Origin: an uncultured Collinsella sp.
GTDB lineage: Bacteria; Actinomycetota; Coriobacteriia; Coriobacteriales; Coriobacteriaceae
DNA: 32,399 nucleotides
Assembly: GCA_900758375.1 (NCBI GenBank)
Contig: CAAERJ010000047.1
Span: 1-32,399 of the forward strand
Direction: 5' to 3'
Positions within the stretch are counted from its first letter, which is position 1; each line of letters begins with the position of its first letter. Under the pieces are notes generated by a model. It ran no database searches and was not told the DNA's origin. It saw only the letters and a list, made by a program, of their open reading frames with translations. The translations under genes were made by a program, and so were the position numbers. Of this stretch, positions 13,600-21,563 are shown in pieces.

Positions 13600-15960
13600 G
13601 TGAGACTCGATACACTCGAGATTGGAAAGGATGCCGTTGTCGCATCGGTGGCATCGGACGATCAGGCACTCCGACAGCATATTTTGGACATGGGCCTAAC
13701 GCCGGGCACCGAAGTCACCATGATGAAGTACGCCCCTATGGGCGACCCGCTCGAGATTCGCCTGCGTGGCTATGAGTTGACGCTGCGCAAGGACGATGCC
13801 GCTCGCATCGAGCTCGTGGGCATTCACGACACCGATACGGGTCCGCGCGCTAACGCCGCAATCGGCACGACGGAGCATCCGGCCCTGGGCGAGGGGACGT
13901 ATTCGCCCCGCGCGGCAAAGACGGCCGTGCCCGAGGGCGCACCGCTGCATTTTGCCCTCGCCGGCAACCAAAACTGCGGCAAGACCACGCTGTTCAACCA
14001 GCTGACGGGCTCCAACCAGCATGTCGGTAACTTTCCTGGCGTGACGGTCGACCGCAAAGATGGCGCCATCCGCAACCACCCCGAGGCAAGCGTTACCGAT
14101 CTGCCCGGCATTTACTCTCTGTCGCCGTACACGGGCGAGGAGATCGTAAGCCGCCAGTTTATCCTGGATGAGCACCCCGACGCCATCATCGATATCATCG
14201 ACGCCACCAACATCGAGCGTAACCTTTACCTGACGCTGCAGCTTATGGAGCTCGATCGACCCATGGTCATCGCGCTCAACATGATGGACGAGGTGACGGC
14301 CAACGGCGGCGCCGTGGACGTCAACCTGCTCGAGAGCCTGCTGGGCGTGCCTGTTGTTCCCATTAGTGCTGCCCGCAACGAGGGTATTGGCGAGTTGGTG
14401 GATCATGCCTTGCACGTGGCGCGGTTCCGCGAGCGTCCCGGTCGCCTGGACTTCTGCGCGCCCGATGGTCCGGACGGCGGCGCGCTGCATCGCTGCATTC
14501 ACGGCATCGCCAACCTTATCGAGGACCATGCCGCGACGGCGCACATTCCCGTGCGTTTTGCGGCGACCAAGCTGGTTGAGGGCGACGAGCTGGTGACCGA
14601 GGCGCTTCACCTGGACCGCAACGAGCTCGACGCCATCGAGCACATCATTAGCCAAATGGAGGGCGAGGCCGGCACCGACCGTCTATCTGCGCTGGCTGAC
14701 ATGCGCTTCGGCTTTATCGGCGACGTGTGCGGGCGTTGCGTCGTCAAGCCGCACGAGAGCCGCGAGCACGTGCGCTCCGTCAAGATTGACCGCATCCTGA
14801 CGGGTCGCTACACGGCTATCCCGGCGTTCCTGGTGATCATGGGTCTCGTCTTTTGGCTGACGTTTGGCGTGATCGGCGCGGCGTTGCAGGGACTTATGGA
14901 GGACGGCATCGCTGCCATCATTGCCTCGGCCGATGCGGGTCTCAAGGCGTTCGGCACCAACGACGTAGTGCGCTCGCTGGCTGTCGACGGCGTGCTTACG
15001 GGCGTGGGCAGCGTGCTGACCTTCCTGCCGATTATCGTCGTGCTCTTTTTGTTCCTCTCCATTCTGGAGGACTCGGGCTACATGGCGCGTGTTGCCTTTG
15101 TCATGGATAAGGTGCTGCGCCGCTTTGGCCTTTCGGGCCGCAGCTTTGTGCCCATGCTCGTCGGGTTTGGCTGCACCGTGCCGGCTATCATGTCGACCCG
15201 TACGCTCCCATCCGAGCACGACCGCAAGATGACCGTCATGCTCACGCCGTTCATGAGCTGCTCGGCCAAGCTGCCGGTTTACGGCTTGCTGTGCGGAGCA
15301 TTCTTCCCGCAGGCGACGGTCCCCGCCATGGTCTCGCTCTATCTGATTGGCATTGCGGTCGGCTGCATTGCCGCTCTGGTGCTCAACCGCACGGCATTTA
15401 AGGGCGACCCGGTGCCGTTTATCATGGAGCTCCCCAATTACCGCCTGCCGAGCGTCAAGACGACGGTGATGCTGGCATGGGATAAGGCCAAGGACTTTAT
15501 TACCAAGGCCTTTACCATTATCTTTGCCGCTACCGTGGTTATCTGGTTCCTTCAGACGTTCGACATTCGCTTTAATGTGGTCGCCGATCAGTCGCAGAGT
15601 CTACTTGCCGGTTTGGGTAGCATTATCGCGCCGGCGCTGGCGCCGCTTGGCTTTGGCGACTGGCGTGCATCCACGGCGCTCGTCACCGGACTTATCGCCA
15701 AGGAGAGCGTCATCTCGACCCTCACGGTGCTTTTGGGTGCAACGTCGCCCGCGGCACTGTCGACCATGTTTTCGCCGTTCACCGCCTACGTGTTCTTGGT
15801 CTTTACGCTGCTGTACCCGCCTTGCGTGGCGGCAATCGGCGCCGTCAAGAGTGAGCTGGGCGCGCGCTATGCCGTTGCCGTGTTCGCGTTTCAGGTGACG
15901 GTCGCCTGGATCGTGGCGTTTGTCGTGCATTCGGCAGGTATATTGCTGGGGTTGGCTTAG
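13600..15960 (+). CDS. feoB: Ferrous iron transporter, FeoA-FeoB fusion
   Basis: This 786-residue membrane GTPase imports Fe2+. Residues about 1-75 are a FeoA (SH3-like) domain fused to the N-terminus (LDTLEIGKDAVV...ILDMGLTPGTEV...RGYELTLRKDDA). A G domain follows, with G1 GNQNCGKTT (residues 122-130), switch GVTVD, G3 DLPGIYS, G4 NMMD and G5 SAAR. The remainder holds the FeoB core with two Gate regions and about eight to ten membrane helices, including GYMARVAFVMDK and GFGCTVPAIMSTRTL. The P-loop has Q and C where many FeoBs have P and S, a variant I recall from other Gram-positive FeoBs. The GTG start has GGGGGAGG about nine bases upstream. No separate feoA or feoC is visible. Confidence 0.94.
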   Translation: MRLDTLEIGKDAVVASVASDDQALRQHILDMGLTPGTEVTMMKYAPMGDPLEIRLRGYELTLRKDDAARIELVGIHDTDTGPRANAAIGTTEHPALGEGTYSPRAAKTAVPEGAPLHFALAGNQNCGKTTLFNQLTGSNQHVGNFPGVTVDRKDGAIRNHPEASVTDLPGIYSLSPYTGEEIVSRQFILDEHPDAIIDIIDATNIERNLYLTLQLMELDRPMVIALNMMDEVTANGGAVDVNLLESLLGVPVVPISAARNEGIGELVDHALHVARFRERPGRLDFCAPDGPDGGALHRCIHGIANLIEDHAATAHIPVRFAATKLVEGDELVTEALHLDRNELDAIEHIISQMEGEAGTDRLSALADMRFGFIGDVCGRCVVKPHESREHVRSVKIDRILTGRYTAIPAFLVIMGLVFWLTFGVIGAALQGLMEDGIAAIIASADAGLKAFGTNDVVRSLAVDGVLTGVGSVLTFLPIIVVLFLFLSILEDSGYMARVAFVMDKVLRRFGLSGRSFVPMLVGFGCTVPAIMSTRTLPSEHDRKMTVMLTPFMSCSAKLPVYGLLCGAFFPQATVPAMVSLYLIGIAVGCIAALVLNRTAFKGDPVPFIMELPNYRLPSVKTTVMLAWDKAKDFITKAFTIIFAATVVIWFLQTFDIRFNVVADQSQSLLAGLGSIIAPALAPLGFGDWRASTALVTGLIAKESVISTLTVLLGATSPAALSTMFSPFTAYVFLVFTLLYPPCVAAIGAVKSELGARYAVAVFAFQVTVAWIVAFVVHSAGILLGLA

Positions 15961-16002
15961 TTATTTATTGACGGCGCAACCTCTGTGTATCGAATTGTTT
16001 TC

Positions 16003-16034
16003 GGCCCCGCATCTGTTGCTGACGGATGCGGGCC
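16003..16034 (+). terminator. GC-rich hairpin after feoB
   Basis: GGCCCCGCATC (16003-16013) pairs with GATGCGGGCC (16025-16034), leaving one bulged C and an 11-nt loop. The following GTTGCTATATA is not a clean T-run, so termination would be weak. It ends just before a strong -10 element for the next gene. Confidence 0.5.
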
Positions 16035-16041
16035 GTTGCTA

Positions 16042-16047
16042 TATAAT
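16042..16047 (+). promoter_or_regulatory. Consensus -10 box upstream of the MFS gene
   Basis: TATAAT matches the sigma-70 -10 consensus perfectly and lies 33 bp upstream of the MFS start codon. The best-spaced -35 (CTGACG, 17 bp upstream) is weak and falls inside the preceding hairpin. Confidence 0.5.
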
Positions 16048-16080
16048 CGCCTCCGCTCAAAACGATTGGAGACGTTATAT

Positions 16081-17277
16081 ATGACTCAGGCAAGGCAAGA
16101 CGGCATCACGCTCAGGCAGTGGCTCCCGCTCATCGGGCTCACCTGCTGCGCGTTCGTGTTCAACACGTCGGAGTTCATGCCCATCGGCCTGCTGACCGAC
16201 ATCGCTGCATCGTTTTCGCTCACCGAGGCCCAAGCTGGCATCATGATCTCGGTCTATGCCTGGGGCGTCATGCTGCTGTCGTTGCCGCTCATGGTGTTTG
16301 CCTCGCGCTTCGAGTTCAAGCGGATGCTGCTGGGCGTGCTGGCCGTGTTCTCGCTCGGTCAGTTCCTGTCCGCTGTGGCGCCGACCTATCCCATCCTGGT
16401 CTGCGCGCGCCTGGTGGTCGCTTGCGCACATGCCGTGTTCTGGTCAGTCGCCTCGATTATGGCCTCGCGCCTGGTCGACACTCGCCACGGCGCGCTCGCC
16501 ATCAGCATGATCGCCACGGGCTCGTCCATCGCGCAGATCTTTGGCCTGCCTCTCGGTCGCGCCATTGGCTTGGCCGTGGGCTGGCGCATGACGTTTGCCG
16601 TGGTCGGGGGCCTCTCAGCCATCGCGGTCGTCTACCAGGCAGCGGTGTTCCCGGCCATGCCGGCGGGTGAGCGCTTTACCGTCAAACAGCTGCCCGAGCT
16701 GCTCAAGAACCCTCTCCTCATCGCGCTCTACGCAGTCACGGTCTTCATGGCGACCGGCTATTACGCAAGCTACAGCTATATCGAGCCATTCCTGGCGCAG
16801 GTCGCGCACGTCGATGCGGGCGCCATCACCATGACGCTGACGGCGTTTGGCTGTTCCGGCTTGGTGGGCAGCTGGCTGTTCAGCCGCCTGTTCGACGGGC
16901 ACCGTTTTCCGTTCCTTGCTATCACGCTTTCCGGCGTGCCGGTGGCTCTGCTGCTCATGGGGCCGGCCGCATCGTCGCTCGTGACAGTGCTTGCCGTCTG
17001 CGCACTGTGGGGTTGCTGCGCCACGGCCTTTAACGTGGCGTTTCAGGCCGAGCTCATCAAGCACACGCCGGCAGATTCGTCGGCCGTCGCCATGTCGATC
17101 TTCTCGGGCCTGTTTAACCTCGGTATTGGCACGGGCACCGCAATCGGCGGCGCCGTGGTTTCGGGTCCCGGTATCGCTTGGATCGGCTTCGCGGGCGGGG
17201 CGATTGCCGTCGTGGGCGTCATCCTCGCCATCACGGTGATGTTCCCAGCCATACGCCGCGCAAAGCCCGTCGCCTAG
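16081..17277 (+). CDS. MFS transporter, SotB/AraJ-like sugar-efflux family (DHA1 type)
   Basis: This 398-residue transporter has 12 predicted helices. The N-terminus CAFVFNTSEFMPIGLLTDIA, then GIMISVYAWGVMLLSLPLM, RLVVACAHAVFWSV, ATGSSIAQIFGLPLGRAIG and SYIEPFLAQ follow the pattern of E. coli SotB, which exports arabinose and other sugars. The start is the ATG at 16081 with GGAGA nine bases upstream; the frame is open further 5' but without a ribosome site. Family members also export drugs or amino acids, so substrate is unknown. A long hairpin follows the stop. Confidence 0.85.
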   Translation: MTQARQDGITLRQWLPLIGLTCCAFVFNTSEFMPIGLLTDIAASFSLTEAQAGIMISVYAWGVMLLSLPLMVFASRFEFKRMLLGVLAVFSLGQFLSAVAPTYPILVCARLVVACAHAVFWSVASIMASRLVDTRHGALAISMIATGSSIAQIFGLPLGRAIGLAVGWRMTFAVVGGLSAIAVVYQAAVFPAMPAGERFTVKQLPELLKNPLLIALYAVTVFMATGYYASYSYIEPFLAQVAHVDAGAITMTLTAFGCSGLVGSWLFSRLFDGHRFPFLAITLSGVPVALLLMGPAASSLVTVLAVCALWGCCATAFNVAFQAELIKHTPADSSAVAMSIFSGLFNLGIGTGTAIGGAVVSGPGIAWIGFAGGAIAVVGVILAITVMFPAIRRAKPVA

Positions 17278-17293
17278 CCACATCCTCCTCATC

Positions 17294-17360
17294 AGTTGCG
17301 GTGAAATACGGACTGCTGGGCCCAATAAACCCGGCAAACAGTCCCTATTCCACCGCAACT
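17294..17360. repeat. Long imperfect hairpin (22-nt arms) between MFS and GH13 genes
   Basis: Arms 17294-17315 and 17339-17360 pair over 22 positions with two mismatches: AGTTGCGGTG with CACCGCAACT at the base and GGACTG with CAGTCC at the top. The 23-nt loop contains GGG and CCC that could pair further. TATTTT follows on the plus strand, so it may terminate the MFS transcript. Size and near-perfect symmetry suggest a dispersed palindromic repeat. Confidence 0.7.
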
Positions 17361-17431
17361 TATTTTGGGGGAGGGGATGCACGGCAGGCATACAATGGAT
17401 GGCGTTGTGTTGAGCTTACCGGGAGGCTGTT

Positions 17432-18808
17432 GTGTGGGCATACGAGACGACGTTCTATCAGATCTATCCGCTGGGCTTTTGCGGGGCTCCGCGCGAAAAC
17501 GCTGCACCCGTTGCCGAGGATGAGCTCGCCCAGGCTGCCAACGCCGCGCCCAACCCCGATGCGCCCATCATGAAAATCGCCCAATGGGCCGACTACCTGC
17601 AAGAGCTCGGTATTGGCGCTGTGCTGATCAACCCGCCGCTCGAGTCTGATAGCCACGGCTATGATACGCGCAGCCTGCGCCATATCGACCGCCGCCTGGG
17701 TGGGGATGCCGATTTTGCCGCCGTATGCGAGACGCTGCACGCCCATGGCATCCGCGTGGTGCTCGATGCCGTCTTCAACCACGTCGGTCGCGGCTTTTGG
17801 GCCTTCCGCGATGTGCAGGAGCGCAAGTGGGACTCGCCCTACAAGGACTGGTTCCACATTAGCTTTGATGGCGACTCCTGCTATGGTGACGGCTTTTGGT
17901 ACGAGGGTTGGGAAGGCCATTTTGAGCTTGTGAAGCTCAACCTGCAAAATCCCGCTGTGGTCGATTACCTGCTTGAGTCCGTGCGCCGCTGGGCCGAAGT
18001 CTTTGGCGTCGACGGTCTGCGCCTGGACGTCGCCTATATGCTCGATCGCGATTTTATGCGCCGCCTGCATACTTTTACCCGTGAGCTCAAGTCCGACTTT
18101 GTGCTGATTGGTGAGACGCTCCACGGCGACTACAACCAGATCGTCAACGACGAGATGCTCGACTCCTGCACCAACTACGAGTGTTACAAGGGCCTTTACT
18201 CCAGCTTTAATTCGGTCAACATGTTCGAGATTGCCCATTCGTTGCATCGCCAGTTTGGCGGCGATCCGTGGTGCATCTACCGCGGCAAACACCTGCTGTC
18301 GTTTGTCGACAACCACGATGTGCCGCGCCTGGCGAGCATCCTTACCGACAAGTCTTGCCTACGCCCCGCCTATGGCATGCTGTTTGGCATGCCAGGCATT
18401 CCGTGCGTCTATTACGGTAGCGAGTGGGGAATTGCTGGCGAAAAGGGCGGCCCCGATGGCGACTGGGCGCTGCGACCTGCGCTCGATGAGCCTGCGCCCA
18501 ACGAGCTGACGGCCTTCATCAAGCAGCTCACGCACCTGCGCTCGGCCGACGACGCGGCGGCCCGTGCTCTCAACTACGGTGCCTATCGCAACGTGGTGAT
18601 CCAGAACAAGCAGCTGCTGTTCGAGCGCGCCTGCGACGACGCGACGGTGCTTGTGGCGGTCAATGCCGTGAACGAGCCCTATACCTTTGGAGCCGGCGAA
18701 CTCAACGGCTCCTTCGTCGACCTACTTGCCGACGATGCTCCCACGGTCGAGCCGACGGGTACCCTTGAGCTTGCACCCTACGAGGTGCGCTATCTGCTGA
18801 GGGCCTAG
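17432..18808 (+). CDS. GH13 alpha-amylase-family glycosidase
   Basis: This 458-residue cytoplasmic enzyme acts on alpha-glucosidic linkages, probably maltodextrins. The (beta/alpha)8 barrel shows conserved regions I DAVFNH, II GLRLDVAY with nucleophile Asp199, III IGETLHG with acid Glu228, and IV FVDNHD with Asp296. A small beta-sandwich domain ends the protein. There is no signal peptide, and the short domain B plus length suggest a neopullulanase or cyclomaltodextrinase-like intracellular enzyme lacking the usual N-terminal domain; exact specificity is open. The GTG start at 17432 has GGGAGG five bases upstream. It is followed after three bases by the DNA glycosylase gene. Confidence 0.9.
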   Translation: MWAYETTFYQIYPLGFCGAPRENAAPVAEDELAQAANAAPNPDAPIMKIAQWADYLQELGIGAVLINPPLESDSHGYDTRSLRHIDRRLGGDADFAAVCETLHAHGIRVVLDAVFNHVGRGFWAFRDVQERKWDSPYKDWFHISFDGDSCYGDGFWYEGWEGHFELVKLNLQNPAVVDYLLESVRRWAEVFGVDGLRLDVAYMLDRDFMRRLHTFTRELKSDFVLIGETLHGDYNQIVNDEMLDSCTNYECYKGLYSSFNSVNMFEIAHSLHRQFGGDPWCIYRGKHLLSFVDNHDVPRLASILTDKSCLRPAYGMLFGMPGIPCVYYGSEWGIAGEKGGPDGDWALRPALDEPAPNELTAFIKQLTHLRSADDAAARALNYGAYRNVVIQNKQLLFERACDDATVLVAVNAVNEPYTFGAGELNGSFVDLLADDAPTVEPTGTLELAPYEVRYLLRA

Positions 18809-18811
18809 CTC

Positions 18812-19375
18812 GTGGCCGCGCCGGACGAGGGCTATCAACATATTGAGCATGGGTTTGAACCCGTGTTTGACGAGCACTCGCGCGTTTTGGTGCTCGGGTC
18901 GTTTCCCTCGGTGCTTTCGCGTGCCAATGCCTTTTATTACGGTAACCCTCAGAATCGCTTTTGGCGCGTGATGGCCGCATGCCTCGGTGTGCCCGTGCCG
19001 CCCAACGAGGGCGACCCTTTGGCAAGCGGTGAGCCTGCGACGCTCGACGCCTCGATTGTCGCCAAGCGCTCCATGCTGCTGAACGGCGGCGTGGCCCTGT
19101 GGGACGTGATCGAGAGCTGTGACATTAAGGGCTCGAGTGACGCGAGCATTCGCAACGTTGTGCCGGCACATATCGAGCGCATTGCGGGCAATACGCCTAT
19201 TGAGCAGGTGGTATGCAACGGAGGTACGGCGGGGCGCCTTTATAAGCGCTATCTACAGGAGCGGACGGGTCTGTCTGCTGTCGTATTGCCGTCAACTAGT
19301 CCCGCCAATGCCGTCTGGCGTCTGGAGCGTCTTGTTGAGCGTTGGTACGAAGCCGTTGACTGGGCCGCTCTCTAA
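18812..19375 (+). CDS. Hypoxanthine-DNA (deoxyinosine) glycosylase, uracil-DNA glycosylase superfamily
   Basis: This 187-residue base-excision repair enzyme is predicted to remove hypoxanthine, the deamination product of adenine, from DNA. The N-terminal motif VLGSFPSVLSRANAFYYGNPQNRFW and the C-terminal LPSTSPAN are the signatures of UDG family 6 (HDG). A GTG at 18812 begins three bases after the GH13 stop, so translation is likely coupled to that gene; GAGGG lies in the end of the GH13 gene. The pairing with a glycosidase looks like convenience rather than function. Its stop lies one base from the stop of the convergent gene. Confidence 0.85.
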   Translation: MAAPDEGYQHIEHGFEPVFDEHSRVLVLGSFPSVLSRANAFYYGNPQNRFWRVMAACLGVPVPPNEGDPLASGEPATLDASIVAKRSMLLNGGVALWDVIESCDIKGSSDASIRNVVPAHIERIAGNTPIEQVVCNGGTAGRLYKRYLQERTGLSAVVLPSTSPANAVWRLERLVERWYEAVDWAAL

Positions 19376-19376
19376 T

Positions 19377-20036
19377 TTAGATATTTGATTGAGCATGGGC
19401 GCCCAGACGTTTCAGAACGCCTCGCCAGATCGGCGCGGGCACGGCTGGCTCGGCGCAAACCATGCCGTCGACGTTGACGTTGACGGCATTGCCGCCGCCA
19501 AGTCGCTGCGCATGCTCGACGGAGCAGCCCATGCGAACGGCGCCTACGAGCTTGTCCATCGCTTCGGAAAATGGCCGGCGCAAGAGGCCCATACGCGGGG
19601 AGTGGCGAAGCGCCGCAATACCGCTGCCGGCACAGACGACAACGCCGCCACACCACAATTGGTCATGGCGCTCACAGGTCTTGTGAAGACGAATGGCGGT
19701 CCCGCGCGCCTGCTTAGCGCCCTCTTGTGCGGCTCGAATCGCGGCATAGACGCGCGTTCCTGTACCGCCAAAGCGTTCAAGCGCCTGCTCGATAGCTGTC
19801 AACGTCTCATCGTCAGCCACATCTTCAATGGCCAGCACGATGCCATCGACTGCACCGGCATCATCCGCCTCCAAATCGACCGGGCGGGGGAGCGCGGTGC
19901 CGGAAAGCCGGGCATAGGCCGCGATGGCATCCTGCAGGTCCCAGAGCAAAAACTCAAGATCGGCGCTATTGGGAATGCTGATATACGCAATGGTCTGCAA
20001 CGTTTTTGGTACATCGCCGCGCGCGATCGTCTCCAT
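19377..20036 (-). CDS. Protein of unknown function, 219 residues
   Basis: I do not recognise this protein with confidence. It is a soluble alpha/beta-type sequence with no signal peptide or membrane helix. Features seen are a possible strand-helix start (TLQTIAYISIPNSADLEFLLWDLQDAIAAY), a second core (DGIVLAIEDVADDETLTAIEQALERFGG), and a distinctive WCGGVVVCAGSGIAAL...SPRMGLLRRPFSEAMDKLVGAVRMG segment. The last part faintly resembles flavodoxin-like NAD(P)H/FMN proteins, but no FMN-binding loop is clear. AAAGGAGG four bases before the ATG shows it is a real, well-translated gene. It converges on the DNA glycosylase gene with a single base between stop codons and is divergent from the aminotransferase gene. 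Confidence 0.75.
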   Translation of the reverse strand: METIARGDVPKTLQTIAYISIPNSADLEFLLWDLQDAIAAYARLSGTALPRPVDLEADDAGAVDGIVLAIEDVADDETLTAIEQALERFGGTGTRVYAAIRAAQEGAKQARGTAIRLHKTCERHDQLWCGGVVVCAGSGIAALRHSPRMGLLRRPFSEAMDKLVGAVRMGCSVEHAQRLGGGNAVNVNVDGMVCAEPAVPAPIWRGVLKRLGAHAQSNI

Positions 20037-20129
20037 GCCGCCTCCTTTCCGGTTGGTTTCCGTTTAGGTTACACCGTCTGACGGCGCCCCGCCGCGCTAT
20101 CCTAGTGCAACCCTTACGAAAGGAATGCC

Positions 20130-21266
20130 ATGCGTCTGCCCATGAATACCTCGCTTGCCACGCTTAAACCCTCCGGCATCCGTCGGATTAACGCGCTCGC
20201 TGCCCAGCACCCAGGGTGCATCGCGCTTGCGCTCGGCGAGCCCGATTTTTCCACGCCCGATGTGATTGGCGCCGAGGTGACCGCTTCGTTGGACCGCGGC
20301 GACACGCACTATCCGCCCAACAACGGTCGCCCCGCTCTGCGCGAAGCGCTGTCTGCCTACATGGGGGATGCGGGCCTTACGTTTTCGGCCGACGAGGTCA
20401 TCCTGACCGACGGCGCGACCGAGGCCCTGTCGGCAACATTCATGGCTATGCTCAACCCCGGCGACGAGGTCATTATCCCCACGCCGGCCTTTGGCCTGTA
20501 CGAGAGCATCGTCGTGGCCAACCACGCCAAAGCGGTCTTTTTGGATACGGAGCCTACGCAATTCCAGATTGACGAGGACGCACTTCGTGCCTGCGTAACG
20601 CCGGCGACCAAGGCTATCGTCATCTGCTCGCCCAACAATCCCACGGGATGCATCCTCGACGCGGCATCGCTCGACGCCGTGGCGCGCGTAGCGGAGCAGG
20701 CGGGCATCTACGTGGTCTGCGACGACGTATATAACCGCCTGGTCTACGTGGACGGCTACGAGCGCTTTGCCCAGCGCCACTCGGAGCTGCGCGAGCAGAC
20801 GGTGGTCATCGAGAGCTTCTCCAAGCCCTGGGCCATGACCGGCTGGCGCTTGGGCTGGCTCGCAGCCGCGGCCCCCGTCATCGCCGAGATCGCAAAGGCC
20901 CACCAATACTTAGTATCGAGCGCCGTCTCCTTTGAGATGGACGCCGCGGCCCGAGCCCTGACCGTCGACCCAACCCCCATGCTCAAAGTCTACCGAGCCC
21001 GCCGCAAACGCGTGCTCGCAGCCTTAAACGCTATGGGCCTCGACGCAGTAGAGCCCGCAGGAGCCTTCTACACTTTCCCGAGCATCAAAAAGTTCGGCCT
21101 AACCAGCGAAGCCTTCTGCATCAAAGCCATCAAAGAAGCCAACGTAGCCCTAGTCCCGGGCGACTGTTTCGGCACCGAAGGCCACATCCGCCTAAGCTAC
21201 TGCGTAAGCGACGAAAACCTGGACGAAGGCTTAACCCGCCTGTCCACCTTCATTTCAACCCTGTAG
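20130..21266 (+). CDS. PLP-dependent aminotransferase, class I/II (aspartate-aminotransferase-like)
   Basis: This 378-residue fold-type I enzyme transfers amino groups between an amino acid and a 2-oxoacid. It shows ALGEPDF, TDGATEAL, SPNNPTG (around residues 167-173), cofactor-contacting Asp198 and Tyr201 in CDDVYNRL, the PLP lysine Lys232 in ESFSKPWAMTGWRLGW, and the carboxylate-binding Arg in GHIRLSYC. The order and length fit the PatA/aspartate aminotransferase I-gamma group; amino acid specificity cannot be told. AAAGGA precedes the ATG by five bases. From about 20900 to the stop the codon use changes: TTA and CTA leucines and A-ending codons appear that are essentially absent from the first 250 codons. 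Confidence 0.9.
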   Translation: MRLPMNTSLATLKPSGIRRINALAAQHPGCIALALGEPDFSTPDVIGAEVTASLDRGDTHYPPNNGRPALREALSAYMGDAGLTFSADEVILTDGATEALSATFMAMLNPGDEVIIPTPAFGLYESIVVANHAKAVFLDTEPTQFQIDEDALRACVTPATKAIVICSPNNPTGCILDAASLDAVARVAEQAGIYVVCDDVYNRLVYVDGYERFAQRHSELREQTVVIESFSKPWAMTGWRLGWLAAAAPVIAEIAKAHQYLVSSAVSFEMDAAARALTVDPTPMLKVYRARRKRVLAALNAMGLDAVEPAGAFYTFPSIKKFGLTSEAFCIKAIKEANVALVPGDCFGTEGHIRLSYCVSDENLDEGLTRLSTFISTL

Positions 21267-21326
21267 CCCTCAGGGATGCAACACATCAGCCCACCGACCC
21301 AAGCATTATGAGTCGGGCGCGCCGGC

Positions 21327-21531
21327 CAACGGAAAACCGGGCTGCCCCATAGTTGATGCAGGCCGCGCCGCCGAAGGCCAGGCGCAAGGTTTTCGTAGAT
21401 TCCGCACGAGCCGAAGGCCACTTAATGTGGTCTTCGTGCGAGCCCAGGACTTGACCGAGCGAAAACCTTGCGCCTGGCCTTCGGCGGAGCGTGCCGGATG
21501 GTGGAATTGTGTGCAGCCCGGTTTTCCGTTG
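21327..21531. repeat. Nested long inverted repeat (about 205 bp) upstream of rplJ
   Basis: Three concentric stems are visible. The outer arms 21327-21345 and 21513-21531 are perfect over 19 bp. The middle arms 21368-21395 and 21460-21487 are perfect over 28 bp. The inner arms are CGCACG (21403-21408) plus AAGGCCAC (21414-21421), pairing with GTGGTCTT and CGTGCG (21427-21440) around a TTAAT loop. Unpaired spacers lie between the stems. No transposase is present. It looks like a MITE- or BIME-like palindromic element, and it fills the gap between the aminotransferase gene and the rplJ promoter. Confidence 0.85.
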
Positions 21532-21557
21532 ACCGACGCCGGGGTCCCCGCCATAAT
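21529..21557 (+). promoter_or_regulatory. Promoter of the rplJ-rplL operon
   Basis: TTGACC (21529-21534), a 17-bp spacer and CATAAT (21552-21557) make a strong sigma-70-type promoter, predicting transcription start near 21564 and a leader of about 210 nt. The first three bases of the -35 box are the last three bases of the outer arm of the adjacent inverted repeat. Confidence 0.75.
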
Positions 21558-21563
21558 ACTTTC

